The notes: generated by a model from the letters alone, not told the origin. A stretch of DNA of 64,000 nt from Datisca glomerata (GCA_003255025.1 QANY01008030.1:481251-545250); one strand, 5' to 3'. Positions 10,843-23,905 are shown, numbered from the stretch's first letter. Made by a program: numbers and translations.

Positions 10843-12535
10843 TTTGAGAAAATTACACCAACACCCCTGTTCTTTGCCTAAATTACACAGACACCCCATC
10901 TATATTCGATTACACAGACCTCCCCTCCCCTGTACTTCACATTCTATGACAAATAGGTCCAAATTTTAACAACAGTTAAATGGACACTGAAATATCCAAA
11001 ATACCCCAATCCACAATTTAATCCAATTTACACACTAACTAAGCAATTCAATACATAACCATAACAAACAACACTAATTTAATTTGGATATACTAGTTTT
11101 CATCCAAAATTATCCAAAATCATCGAAAACCATCCAAACATCACTATTTTAATAAAAAACCATTTAGACAACACATTAACAAACCAAACCAAACAAAATT
11201 CCAACAATTTAATCCAAACAACACTCCAACATTATTTTACTCCAAATCCCATTCAAACAACACTAAAATTATCCAAAATGTACTTCAACAACTAGATCAT
11301 TTAATCTGCTTCGCTTCATAAAAATTATCCAAAATATAATTCAACCACTAAGTCATTCACTCTCCATAGCTTTAACCTCTTCCTCGCTATAATCACACAT
11401 CCACTCCTTATCAGAATCTCTAATAACAGAGTCAATAATAACATTAACTGGATTACCAATTTTTAAGTCATGTCTAACCTCCATCTGCAAAATTTAATTT
11501 TAGACAACACGATTTTACTAATATCAGTACATGCTTTGTTTCAAAGAAATCTCACACAATTTCATTAAAATCAGTACATGCTTTGTTTCAAAGAAATCTC
11601 ACACGATTTTAGTAAAATCAGTACATGCTTTGTTTCAAAGGAATTTCACACGATTTGGGCAGTGAGCATTACAAAGCCAGTAGTTCATCACGCATGTTAG
11701 CAAAGGTCAGTAGCTATTGGAGTGTGATTGGTCAAGGTGGAAGAAGAAATTGACCTCGGCTTTGTTTGGCTGTAAAGACATCAACCATGTAATTCCTAAA
11801 GCTTTGCCAATCAAATTAAGATAATTCTGCAAGAAATCCTTGGTCAAGGCTAAAGACAATAAAACCAGATAAGTTTTTTGACAAATAAGAAGAAAGCATT
11901 TGTGTCACAAAGGAAGAATAGACCTGTAAACTATATTGATGGCGGTTTAGTTAAAAATTTCAGAATGCAAGGGAAGAAAAAAACCCTACAATTTTCTGTA
12001 TGATTAACTCGGAATACAAAAACCCGTTTAACTCAGAATCCAGAAATTCCTAAGTCTAAGCTCACCTTAGTCTGGCCGTCGAAGAAGAAGGGTGGCGTCG
12101 AAGTAGAAGGGTGGCGTCGAAGAAGACTGGCCTCTCTCTCACTGTCGAAGAAGAAGACAGTCGCTTTGTGGAGCTGCGAAGAAGAATACCCCGTCGACGG
12201 AGAGCTCGCGGCCAGTGGGTGGGGTGGTGGCGGAGCTCTGAGCCCGTGGGTGGGGTGGTGCCGATTTCTCTCCCCCGGCAGTAAGCCCCGAGCAGGATGT
12301 GGGGACTGGGGTTTCGTGAGGTGAGTGGGATTGGTCGCGGTCGTAGGTGTGGGGGGTTAGGGTTGTGGGTGTTTTGTGTTGAGGGTTATTTTCGAGTTTC
12401 AGTAAAAACTAACAGAAGTGAACGGAAAGTTAACAAATGGGAGATCTGTGTTATCATCAAATATAAAAGTGACAATTGTGTAATTTAATCAAACTATGGG
12501 GTAGGGGAGGTCAATGTAAATTTTTTTTTCTCAAA
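10843..12535. mobile_element. Non-autonomous long-TIR MULE-like element
   Basis: The ends are inverted copies of each other. The left end reads TTTGAGAAAATTACACC, and the right end, reverse-complemented, reads CTTTGAGAAAAAAAAATTTACA. Similarity continues inward for about 150-170 bases, for example GATTACACAGACCTCCC on the left against GATAACACAGATCTCCC on the right, then ACTGAAA followed by AAATAACCC-like text on both. The arms are degenerate with indels. The interior has no transposase; it includes a 12070-12260 segment rich in GGCGTCGAAG repeats. A 9-base target duplication was not found at the ends I chose. Long TIRs without a transposase fit a MULE. The element separates the CIP111-like and CBL promoters. 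Confidence 0.6.
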
Positions 12536-13536
12536 GTGAATACCATACCATAACTCACTTCTGTCTAAAAAAATGACTCACTTACTTACCACATCGTTCA
12601 CTCTATCAAAACTCCACTCATTTGATTAATTTCATATTTGTAAATCATGCAATAACATAATTACTTACCACCAACATTTTATTCAAAATCATTATAATAA
12701 GATTTTACCTTCATTTGATTCAGTGTTTGATCAACGCAAAACTATATTTTTTATAACAAAAATTAAATACATTCATTTCATGGGTCGTTCTATAGTATAA
12801 CCCCTTCCTATCAAAAATTGGTGTATATATATCGAAAGTACAACCCCATGTAATACATGGATAGTACTGTAAAATTATAACCTTTTATTTTTAATCTACA
12901 TTTCAATGTATTTTCTCAATTCAAATAGATGTATGATATTTTGATAGAATGAAATTTTGATTCAAAAAATATATATTTTATCAATATTAATTTTTTTGAA
13001 TACAAGAAACCCCCAAGTTATTATGAGTGAGTGAGTGATGGAGGAAGATGTACAATGGTAAGGTAAGATGAAACTTGTTTGTGAAGACTTTTTAAACATT
13101 AAAATTTGATATATTTTAAAGATAAAAAGATAATATTGTCTATTTTTATTTCGATCAAATGATTATTTGAATTTGAAGTAGTTTGAATATAATTAATCAG
13201 AGCGAATTTTTTTTTAAAGAAATTTGGAGTTGGATCTTCAAAAATTCTTTATTTACTTCAAGTAGTTATGTAAAAACACGGACACCAAATAAGTAAGATA
13301 AAAAATAAACCAAATTTATTAAATTTAAAATTTGGGACACATTTCGAAATAAGCCTGTTTTCCCCAAAGTCTTCTGCAGATTTCCGTGAGAGAGTCTCAT
13401 TTTCAGTGACGGACAGATATAATTCACTGGTTGGCATCGCATTGTAGACAGCGGCTGCCTCATTGCCTTCCACATCAGCCACTAACCTCGACAAGCACCA
13501 GCCAGCTGATGCAAAGCCCTAGGTTACGCCCCAACA
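12536..13536. other. AT-rich spacer and CBL upstream region
   Basis: Very AT-rich to about 13260. The 13260-13536 part is less AT-rich and should contain the CBL leader and core promoter. I could not fix a TATA box or start site. A 78-codon minus-strand frame at 13258-13494 lies in this leader and is not considered real. Confidence 0.4.
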
Positions 13537-16500
13537 ATGGCTTCTGCTTCTTCTATTTCTCTCACAAAGCCTTCCTTCAGCTCCCTTCTAGGCTCTAATT
13601 TTACGGATCACGTTAAAGTAAATGCGATTATGCTTCCTCCTTTATTTGTCTGCATTTGTTGCTGAGAAATCTTCAGAATGAATGTGGCTGAATTTTGAGT
13701 TTCGGCGTGTTAGTTAATTTGGAATTGGATGACCAATGATCAAGTCGAGAGCTTCAAGTAATATGAAAACACCAATATGCAGAACGTTATACTGAGCTTG
13801 TGTTTACTTTTTATTTTTCTGAAACGACATTCTGGGTTTCCCCTACTAATTTTCTAGCTTTCATCTAATAATCTCTGTTTCTATCTATTTTCTCAATGAT
13901 GCTATATATAGTTCGGAGCTACTTCTTTTCTCAATAATTTAGCTTAGAAGGCTATTTGAGTTTGTACTTTCATGTTTCAAAAGTTTTCTGGGTTATATTG
14001 TATGATTGTCCATGTATAAAATATGAGTTTCTACATGTTTTCTTTCTCGAAATGTTTCTACTTTTTCGTAAAGACCAACAAAAGCATCACACTTCTGTTA
14101 AGTAATAGCTGATAACTGGAAAAAAAAACCTAAGGCAATGAATCCAAAAAGTAACTGTTTATGCATCATGTACATTCATTATGCTATGGAAAGAGGTTTT
14201 GGTTCTCCTAATTTTAGTTCCGATTGGTCTAGAGTATAGCCCCTGGAGACTGTTCAGTGAGTTTTGGATTAAAAAAGCTATCGATTTTAAAAGGAAATCT
14301 GGTGTTTGTCGGGAAGAGACATAAATTGAAGTGCTCTATCGACAGAGAGATGGATGGGAGCAGACAGGCAGTGGTTAATGGTGTTACTGACAGCATCAAT
14401 GGTTTGACTGTATTTCCTGCTAATTAATTACGCAGATAGTGGCTTTTTATCTTTTGTTTCTAAGGTGTTCTCTTTTTTGTCATTTGTTTCAGAATCTGAG
14501 GAGAAAGAGCCTGGTATTTCAACAATGCTTATGAATTTTGAGAGCAAGTTTGATCCTTACGGTGCGATGAGTACGCCACTTTACCAAACTGCTACCTTTA
14601 AACAGGTCAGACCATAAATTCATTTCCATGTAAATTAAGTAATTTAAAGATGGATACTTCTGGGAATGGCTGTGTAGCTTAGGTGAAACTTTGACTTTCG
14701 ATCTTTTACTCAAAGCGGTCAACTACTGCTTGTGCTGTTAGGGTAGCTAGCATGCTTTTGTTGGGGTCTAAAATTGTACAAAAACAGATTCATCACATTT
14801 TATAATTGGTGGCTGGGGTGCTTTTGCTGCGGTCTAAAACTGTACAAAAATAGATTGTTCACAATTTATATTTGCAGTTGAGGTTGTAGAAGAATATGCA
14901 TATATGCATGATGTTAAACTAGTTCTTGAAAACGCCAAAGGTTAAAGATATCAGTAATTGGATATTTGTCAGTTTAAGGCTATTGGTGAATAAATAGTTT
15001 TTGTTTCATATCAGAAAATGTTCCTTTAGCTTGTAACTTCTGCCCGTGCAAATGTTTGCCATATAATATTGACTTTATCCTAATGGATGATTATTACCTA
15101 TACTGATAGTCTATAACCCACTTTACCTAGAATGAACATTAAGAGAGGCGCCTTTAGTTCTGCTCATATTGTAAATTGATGCAGCCTTCAGCTACAGAAA
15201 ATGGTCCCTATGATTATACTAGGAGCGGAAATCCTACTCGGGATGCTTTGGAAAGGTGTAATTTTTCTTTTCTTTTCAGTCTGTAGCTGTACATTTCAAA
15301 GAATGCTGAAGCAAAATGGCTGAATTCCTTTCCATTTTCTCTTTTGTGTTTTTTCTTCCCCTCTTTCTCCATATTTTTCCAGCCTCCTTGCAAAGCTCGA
15401 AAAAGCAGATCGAGCATTTTGCTTCACCAGTGGAATGGCCGCTTTGGCTGCTGTCACTCATCTTGTTGGGACAGGTGCTTTTTAATTTAAATGTCCTTGA
15501 TTTTGTATCTTTTAATTTTTCAAATTCATATAAATCAGAAACTTCAAACTTTGATCTTTCAGAGTTGAAGCAATAGCACTGGACCTTAACTATTTTTAGT
15601 TTCTATGAGTGAATATTCTAGATTAATGTGTCTGTGTTGCATTATTTTAGTTTACTATGGTTGTCCGAATACATGATTTAGAGAGCTGGACTGAGGTCCT
15701 TGGATTGGGGCTCCCCTACTCCACTTCAAGATTTTGGAGTCCCTTTGGTTGAGAGGGAGGGAGAGGAAAACAATTATTTAAGTTCTGGTTATTGAAGTTG
15801 TCTGGATTTCTTATGTAACGGTTGTTCGTGTCTTTGCAGGTGAGGAAATTGTTGCTGCCGATGACCTGTATGGCGGTTCTGATAGGCTGCTTTCACTAGT
15901 TCTTCCCAAGAGAGGAGTTTTGGTGAAGTTAGTAGATTCTCGATGTCGTTGATTCATCGACGTTTTCAAATATTTAAATTATAATGTCATGAATGTGTAG
16001 ACGAGTCAATACAAGCCACTTAGATGAGGTTGCAGCTGCAGTTGGCCCTTCGACAAAGCTTGTGTGGCTGGAGAGTCCAACTAATCCTCGACTACAAGTT
16101 TCAGATATTCGAGTATGGTCTCACTATTATATTTGCATTTTGTTATCACTGGAATCACAAGCAGTGCAATGAAATATATGTTGTTGGCAATATGTCACAA
16201 ACGCTCATCAGTAATCAAGAGTATTCACCATATTTAAACAATGCTTCAATTATAATATTTGTGGAAAAGGTAATTGGGAGGGTGCATACAATGGTGGTCG
16301 AAAAACAAGTTTGTTGCCATAGAAGCTTTTCTTATGTATACTCTCTCTTTTCCTTGCACATCACTTTGTAATAACCCAGTTTTGGTAGTTTTGTTGATAA
16401 TAGTGCACATTATTGATTCAGATAACTCATGGAAAAATAAAAAATAAATTCTTTTGGGCCTAGCTGCTTCTTTAGTGTCCGGTAATTAAGAAATGTGCCT

Positions 16501-19500
16501 GAAAATTGACTTGTCAGCTGGGTTTATGCAGGAAAAGAACATGTTTTGGGCATCCACTAGATGTGCAAGTGACCATGTCACTTTTTAGATTCGTGGTCCA
16601 TGATACAATTGGAGTTCATTAAATTAAATTAGGGATGTTTCGTTATTGGAACTAGGTAGTCCAGATCCTAACTAACCATCTGTTTTATTAAGAGTCTCTT
16701 GGCATTCAATAAGTAATCCCTAAGAATTGAAATTGTCCCAAAAAAGATTTAGTAGCAAGGTCTTATTGTATTCGGTGCTCAATGTATTTGGATTCAAGTT
16801 TGTAAGGGGAGTATCAGGTTTTGGTCGGATACAAGGTGTGGGAATGTTCCTCTTATTTTATATTCCTGAATCTCTTTATCACGACATCCAAAAAAGTGTG
16901 TTTAGACATTTCTGCTTGGGTGAGAGAGCTAGTAATCAGAGAAGTGGTTGTCACCACAGGTCCACAACAAAGTTCATCCGACCGTAGTTCTCTTTCTTTG
17001 CCTTAATTTCTGTTGCCTTATCTAGAAGAGGTTGGTGGATACATTTTCTTTTATTTATCCTTGCTTGTATCTCTATTTCCTGCATGACAATTTGGACTTC
17101 CATTTTCTGGGTTCTTTTTTAATAATATTTTACTTGTAAAGAAGTACTAGATCATGTTAGATTGGACCCTTTTGGCCAGCCAGTGAACTTCCCTCGTAAC
17201 TCTCAAATTCTGACGATAAAACTTGCTTTCATGACTAGTATATATTAAGAAGCTGTAGTACTTCATACTCCTATATCTTAAATTGTTGATAACTTACAGA
17301 TACTGTTGCGGAACTGCTATTCCTAATGGACAAAAACAATATTACTTCTATCCATTTTCAGAAAATATCAGACATTGCTCATGCACATGGTGCTCTAGTG
17401 ATGGTGGATAATAGCATAATGTCCCCTGTATTGTCAAAACCTTTAGAACTCGGAGCAGGTATCAGAAATATTTTGTCAATCCAAGCTTGACTTCTGTAGC
17501 CTGCAGTATTTCTCTTCACATGTTAATCTCGATTAGCCCATCTTCCCTTTCAGACATTGTTATGCACTCTGCTACTAAATTTATTGCTGGACATAGCGAC
17601 GTCATGGCGGGGGTGCTTGCTGTAAAAGGGGAAAGGTTATACTTTTTGCTCTACTATTTCAGACTACATATATATTATACTCGATAGATTCCTTTCCTTA
17701 CGGTTCACTATGTTTTCCTAGACTAGGTATTCTTTGAGCAAGATGCCAGTATTTGCTTCTTTGTATTATTACAAAGAACAATGCATCTGGAAATGTTCTT
17801 TCTTTTCTTTTTTTCTTAAGAAACTACATTTAGAAGGATATACTCATAATTTAAGTGAAACTTCGCAAATTAGGGCCGTTCGATGCATGTCTACGTGTCG
17901 AAAAGAACTCAATTCACAATAGTGAAATTGGTTTTTGTTCGATTGAGTTTTGTTATGACAAACTCAAATGGAAAAGGGTTACTTGTTGAACAAGATTTCA
18001 CCTAAGCAATCTTTCATTTTTTTTATCGGTAAAAGCCTCCTCAATCTTTCATTGCCAGGACATGGTCCTTTTGGTTGTTGACTTTTGAAGCTACTAGTTC
18101 CTAAAATGTGTGTTGCATGTGATAAAATAAAAAAATCAATTAAAATAATGTCTCAAAAGGTGAAAAAGTACTGAGTATACGGTAGTTAGTGAAAAAATCT
18201 CAGGGGCGAGCCTACATAGATGACAAGGGGGGCTCGCCCCCCTTTGTGTTTTGGCAGATTTGCAATTATATAACTAAATAGACTGTTAAATTGATAAAAT
18301 GATGTGTTTGCCCTCCTTAATTTTATGGAATTATCATAATTATATTCATTTCCCCCTCTAATTTTAAGATAATTTAGGAATATTAATAATTAAAAGCTTA
18401 AATTAATCAAATATATAAATTTCACCCCTCTTCATTTTGTGGACTATCAACTTAATTTCCGTTCCCCCCCCCCTTAATTTTAGTAATTAATACATTTTTT
18501 TCTGGTGGAGTGAATTTTTAACCTACAAATTATGAAAAAATATATGCATAATGAGATAAATGCATCAATAACTATTTTCATTTTTACTAAATGTGTAGTT
18601 CCGTATAATTTGTCCCCCCTTGAAAATTTTTCTGGCCTCGCCCCTGAAAAAACTGATATAGATTATTAAGCATTAGCATAATTCATAAAAACATATTAGA
18701 TTTTCGTTCAATATATATAGTTGCTTCAAATTCTAGTGTCTTTAATGATAAATTTTGATTAATAAAATAATTTAGTTTTTTTTTTACATCTTTCCCACGT
18801 CCTGATTTCATTTCTAAGATACATTATATTAATAAATTTAAGCTATGCAATTGAATGTATTAAAAAAAGTTACATATAGTCTGAAAAAAGAATATATAAG
18901 ACGTATTTAGAAAAAAAAAATATACAAAGTGTTACTGAATCATTATTTGTGGCGCTACATAAATAGTTTAAAATATTTAATTACTGTGTACGTAAAGGAC
19001 AATTTATGAATTTCTAAAAATAGTTTAGACAATATCATCTTAAATGTTAGAAGTATAATTTATCATTTTGTTTAAGTTATTAATTTTTAGTCTTGATATT
19101 TATGAAAGACAATTAAGAAATTACATGAAATAGTGAGGGCAATCTATGTGCAAAAATATTTCTCCCCACTTAACCTCATTTATCTGTACCATAGAATATT
19201 GAGAAATCTGGAATTGAAGAATGGACTACAACTTTTTGTTTGTTTTAATGGATAGTGTTCATTTTACTTTATTTTTCTTATTCATACTGAGTTGTTGACA
19301 GCTTATGATTGCTAGAAGGTTTTATAATTCTGTTTTAAAGTTGAAATCCCTGTTTGTGCTCCTATAATATTTTTCATGGGGAATCAAGACCATCAGTCTG
19401 TTGCATACTGGCTATGATAAAAACAATTTGCATACTCGTTCTAGTGAACTATATGCTTTTGTGGATAAATCTCATAGCTTTTACTTCCTCTTTTGTCACA

Positions 19501-21340
19501 CTAGGTTGGCCGAGGACTTATATTTCCTACAAAATGCAGAAGGTTCTGGGCTAGCTCCATTTGACTGTTGGATCTGTCTGCGGGGAATCAAGACGATGGC
19601 CTTACGCATAGAGAAGCAACAGGTGCTACTGCTGACTTGCTTCGCATCACTTTTTGTCTCTGCATGACTACTTGATGAAATTGGAGGAAAGTAGGACAAA
19701 TGAAATACTAGAAAAGATTTCCTGGCTATGATGAAAATGTCACTTATTATCTTTCTTTGCTGGTTACTGTGCAATTATAATTAACTCAAATCATGTAGCT
19801 CACTGAGGTTAACACTGAAAGAACGTAAGTCTGCATATCCTGTAATTGTATTATATTTGCATGTTGTGTCTCTGTGTGTATTTGTATGAGGTGGTGACGT
19901 ATTAGCAAAGTAGATAGGCCAATGGATGTTGTTTAGTGCGTACTTTACAAAATACATGCCTTTATACCTTGGCAGGATAATGCACAGAAGATTGCTGAAT
20001 TTCTGTCCTCTCATTCAAGGGTAAAGAGAGTTCACTATGCAGGTCTTCCTGATCATCCTGGCCGGGCGTTGCATTATTCTCAGGTAATAATCTTGTGTGG
20101 ATATTAGGACTAATAATACAGTGTGGTAAAAACTATTTGTACACCTTTTATAGGCAAAAGGTGCAGGCTCTGTGCTAAGCTTTTTGACAGGCTCACTGGC
20201 ACTCTCGAAGCATATTGTTGAAACTACCAAGTACTTCAGCATAACTGTCAGTTTTGGTAATAACTCTTCCATTCTAACTTCGCGTGACATTGTAATTTTG
20301 GGCTACTAAAATTGGACTTCATCATGAATAGTCTTCTCTGTGATAATGCAATGTAAAATTAAATTTGCTTATTGGCAAATTTGGGATTGAGATCCCTATG
20401 GAATGAAGGACTCCACTTGCATACACGTGTTTGGGCTGGATTTTCCCAGGCTGGAAAGCATTATTAGGCAAGTGATTATGCAATCTATAGTCAAGTTTTT
20501 TCCCAATGATTGTCCAGCCCTATGACACAACCAGAAAAGCTCTGTCAAGTGCAGACGAGATGATGATTGCTAGGAAAGATGCTAACCTGTTAGCGATTTG
20601 GGTTTTCTGTCTTTTTTGTTTTTTGTAGTGGGAGGTGGAAAATATAACATGTAAATGATCATCTTTTCCGATCTCTTTGTGGTTTGGAAACAGTATGAAG
20701 ATGGGCCTTCATATGTGTACTGTCTTCCTTAAATACTCTGGATTCTGCAACATCAAATCTTTGCAATCTAAACTTTGTTGGAGGCTCAGGCTGTAGGGGT
20801 GGGACATTACTTGAGCAGGTCGGGGTTCAAATATATGGAAACGGCCCTCCTGTTGGATCAACAGGAGTTCTTATTGGCAGATCTAGGCTGTCATCTCAGA
20901 ACCAAACGGCCTAGATCTACTGAGAACGGAAATAAAAAAGAAAAAGTTGATGTGATATTTTTTGTTCTTTTTATTTTTTGAAGTCGGGTATGATTTGGGC
21001 CGTCCCTGAAGCTACAGATGATATGAGAAATTTTGAAGTAAAAATCCAAGCGTTAATGTTCTTAATCACCATATTGCATGCAGAATGATATCATCACCTC
21101 GTTTATTATTCACTAAGATTTTATGATTATCACACTAACAATTTGATTATCTTTTGTTTTGTAGGGAGTGTTAAATCCCTCATGAGCATGCCTTGCTTTA
21201 TGTCTCATGCAAGCATACCAGCTGCAGTGCGAGAGGCTAGAGGCCTAACCGAAGATCTAATACGTATCTCTGTGGGGATCGAGGATGTGAATGATCTAAT
21301 TGCTGATTTAGACAATGCACTCAGAACCGGTCCTCTTTAG
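13537..21340 (+). CDS. CBL: Cystathionine beta-lyase, plastid, 13 exons
   Basis: Cleaves cystathionine to homocysteine, pyruvate and ammonia, the penultimate step of methionine synthesis, in plastids, with pyridoxal phosphate. Exons: 13537-13617, 14278-14401, 14493-14605, 15185-15255, 15383-15474, 15840-15927, 16001-16112, 17362-17458, 17554-17635, 19505-19622, 19976-20083, 20154-20256, 21165-21340. Together they give 454 codons without a stop, close to the family length. The Ser-rich start looks like a transit peptide. Conserved blocks: [12 protein letters not shown] (exon 3), [14 protein letters not shown] (exon 4), [10 protein letters not shown] (5), [11 protein letters not shown] (7), [17 protein letters not shown] with the PLP lysine (9), [19 protein letters not shown] (10), [11 protein letters not shown] (13). 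Splice sites are canonical. The exon 2 acceptor is uncertain: 14278 keeps the frame, while a better pyrimidine context precedes 14258 but would not. Intron 9 carries a hAT MITE. Confidence 0.95.
14754..14885 (+). repeat. 66-base tandem duplication in CBL intron 3
   Basis: Two adjacent copies starting at 14754 and 14820, each with GCTTTTG, GGTCTAAAA, TGTACAAAAA and then a CACA-ATTTATA-type end. They are diverged by scattered substitutions. It lies well away from the splice sites. Confidence 0.75.
18201..18646. mobile_element. hAT-type MITE in CBL intron 9
   Basis: 446 bases with terminal inverted repeats: CAGGGGCGAGCC at the left and its counterpart GGCCTCGCCCCTG at the right. Subterminal CCCCCC(T) tracts mirror each other. 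The flanks AAAAATCT (18193-18200) and AAAAAACT (18647-18654) agree at 7 of 8 bases, which fits the 8-base target duplication of hAT elements. There is no open frame of note. It sits in the largest CBL intron, more than 500 bases from either splice site, and probably does no harm. Confidence 0.85.
20775..20950 (+). mobile_element. Possible tRNA-derived SINE in CBL intron 12
   Basis: Box-A-like GGAGGCTCAGGCTGTAGGGG is followed ~35 bases later by box-B-like GGGGTTCAAAT, then ~100 bases, then an A-rich tail (AAATAAAAAAGAAAAAG). The spacing of promoter boxes and the A-rich end fit a SINE head and tail. I did not find a clear target duplication. Confidence 0.35.
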
Positions 21341-22639
21341 GTACTTGAAATAAAATATTTCAGGCACTATCCTCATCTGTTAAAAATCTGTGATTGTCTA
21401 TTATGGTTCTGCATTCTGCAGTGTCCTAGGAAGAGCAAATAATATGAACTTTCTTCCGGAAAACTTGTTCTTGCAGCTATTTAGTTTAGCAAATCAAATT
21501 CTTGGTTCTTGCCCTATAAATATAGCTTTGTAGATGTATTCTGAAAAGTTTATATAATCTAATTAAAAGTTGGTTTAGTTACTGTTTGTGGTGAAAGCTC
21601 TACCAAAATAGTGATCGTCTCTGTAGACGCCATACTGAATTGGGAAGGATAAAGTGTGCATCTCGGTGTTTCATGTTTGTGGTGAAAGCTTTAGAAAACT
21701 AGCAGACGTTTAGTCTTAGTAGACGCCAGATTAAATTTGGGAAGGATATGGTTTGAAGTAATCTAGGACTGATGATTGAGATTTCCATGCTGTGTTAATT
21801 TTACTTATTTTTTTGGTATGCCATTCTAGGCTGGAATCTCCGTCCCTAGCCATGATGCACTCCTAGCTCATTTACCAGCGTTCGCCTCTTTTGAAAAGCA
21901 TTAGTAGGATTGTGCATGATTCAGTTCAGTCGGTTAGTAGAATAATTTTGTAATCTAACCAACAGAAGCGAATAAAGTATCAAAACTGAACTGACAACTG
22001 GTTCGGTTTGTTATAATTGGTTAGGCACTTGAAACAAAATCCCAGATTTCTAACTTCAGTTTCCCAAAACCCATGAATCCACCATTGCAGAAACAAAAAT
22101 TATTCATAAACAATAACCCTTCATAAATAATTAGCAAAATACGTGAAGGAGGTTCGACAAAGCCTGCTTGGTTCAATCAAACGGAATGGGGTGGGGAGAG
22201 GAGACTATTTTCGAATTGTGACTTGAGAAAAATTCCTGAAAAATGGAGAGAACAATTCATGAGAAAAACTCTACTACTTAAACTATTGAAAATAAATTTA
22301 GTACTCTTTCATATCATTCGATATCTAGTGTATATTTTTTCAAATTTATCAACTCGTGCATTCTCTATTAGAAAAATAATGTAATTCACGACATATGACA
22401 GCAAATGATAGGGAAAAAAAGCTGAATTTTCAGCACCAAAATGTACTTGAAATTTATTCCCAATTCACAGTGGTGTGATTCTAAAATGAGTCTTCTCTTT
22501 CAACGGATGTGATCTTAACGGAGAGCTTAATACCTTATGACAAATGGTCAAACAGAGTCCAATTAACTTGCCTGATTCTGATTCAAAAGAGATATATGTC
22601 CTTCAATAAGCCTAGTTTCAGTAAGATCCAATCCTAAAA
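21341..22639. other. CBL 3' flank and spacer
   Basis: The 3' UTR probably extends through the AAATAAAAT-like text just after the stop, to about 21560. A diverged tandem duplication starts at 21584 and 21675. The rest is AT-rich without recognised genes. Confidence 0.5.
21584..21752 (+). repeat. 91-base diverged tandem duplication after CBL
   Basis: Copies start at 21584 and 21675. Both read GTTTGTGGTGAAAGCT, then TAGACGCCA, then GGGAAGGATA. They carry substitutions and small indels between them. Confidence 0.7.
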
Positions 22640-22679
22640 TTGTCTAATGTCTCCACATCATGTCTGCTCTTTCTAAATA

Positions 22680-23130
22680 AAGTACATACAAATAGGGGCG
22701 GCTATACATTCACTCTCTACAAGAAAACCCTAGCTCTTCCCGCGACCCTTCATGCTTTCATCGCCCCCTGTTTCTCTTTTCTTTCTCCATCACCTCTAGT
22801 TGTCTCCCTTTCCTCTCTCCATCTCTTCTGTTTCTCCCTCTCTTCTCTTTCCCTCCTCTTTCTTGGGTTTTCTTTCTTTATCGGCCTATTCTAGCGTCTT
22901 TGCAGAGTTTCTCCTTCCAATTTGGAAGGTTTTGCTTCTATCGATTGTGTAGATTTTATACTAGATCGCTAATCCGTGGTGATTTTTCTCTTCGGATTGA
23001 GTCTTTGTGGAGTTTTTGGAGTATGATTTGTGTACGATATAACCTGAATTTTTCAGATCTATTCAAGATTATGCATATCTTAATGCAAATATACATTTTC
23101 AGTGTTAGATGGTCGAATCAAATTTAGATG
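22680..23130 (+). promoter_or_regulatory. Orphan leader-like region
   Basis: AAAACCCTAGC (about 22725, a telo-box) is followed by a long pyrimidine-rich tract (about 22745-22880) and GATCTATTC-type text. This looks like the 5' leader of a strongly expressed plant gene. No coding exon follows before the LTR remnant at 23461. It could be a duplicated promoter fragment or the leader of a gene interrupted by insertions. Short Met frames inside it are not believable proteins. Confidence 0.35.
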
Positions 23131-23460
23131 GCAGATGACCTTTGGATTGAGCCGATTGAGTTCTATTTTTTATGTTATTTATATACATGATTCCCTTCAT
23201 ATACGTAAGTATGTGTATATTGATATTTTCTAACATTTATAATGGTTTATATATATTTAGATCTATTAATTTTATTTCAGATCTTCATGTATTTGTAAAT
23301 CTGCTTTTTTTAATGAAATAGTACATTTATCTTTAAAAAATTGATAGTTTTGGACCAAACAGATAAAGGAGCACTTCCATAATCTTGTTTTTGGAAGATT
23401 TAACAGTTTAAATGGAGCCTTATGTTAAACTCAAATCTATTGAAGTTTTGGATATATTGA

Positions 23461-23905
23461 TGTTGAATACCATGCTTCTAAATAAAAAATCAATGGCAAT
23501 AGCTTATATATGGCCACTTAGCATTTTTCATCGATCAAAATTGCACTCTAAGTTCTATAAATAGCAAGTCCCTTTCTCACTTTTCATCATAACAAACTAG
23601 CAATCACAAATAATTCCAAACATTTCATTTGGAGATACCTCCGACTTTAGAGAGAAAGACACATTCTAGATAGATAGACTCTCAAAATTTCTCTAGAAGT
23701 CTGAAGTCAGAATTAGAGGAGCGAATAACCTGTCGGCAGTAAGCCAACATCCTACCTAAGTGGTAGAGGTTATGTGGGGTCAAGTCACAGTTAAAACATC
23801 ATCATACATAATAAATTAAATAAAGAAATAAAGTTGTACTAAAATTGTCAGCTATAATTTTTAGTTCATGGTACGCCTTTGGTTTTAACAAATGGTAGCA
23901 AAGTA
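23461..23905 (+). mobile_element. Degenerate LTR with adjacent primer-binding site
   Basis: Starts TGTTGAATACCATGC, has CTATAAATAG (about 23554) as an LTR-type TATA box, and ends TTTTAACA at 23890. TGGTAGCAAAG begins at 23893 and resembles the initiator tRNA-Met site TGGTATCAGAGC. A related block (GGCCAACATCCTAC about 23970, against AGCCAACATCCTAC about 23741) follows. No protein domain or second LTR was found. Boundaries are approximate. Confidence 0.4.

Noticed and set aside
10834..12544. 9-base target duplication for the MULE-like element
   Set aside because: The bases next to the chosen ends (TGTGTCTTT and GTGAATACC) do not match.
13258..13494. 78-codon minus-strand frame next to the CBL start
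   Set aside because: Lies in the CBL leader, no known domain, low-complexity hydrophobic end.
15316..15576. 86-codon plus-strand frame over CBL exon 5
   Set aside because: Wrong frame relative to the real exon; a shadow.
16024..16371. 115-codon plus-strand frame
   Set aside because: Overlaps CBL exon 7 in another frame and runs into intron 7.
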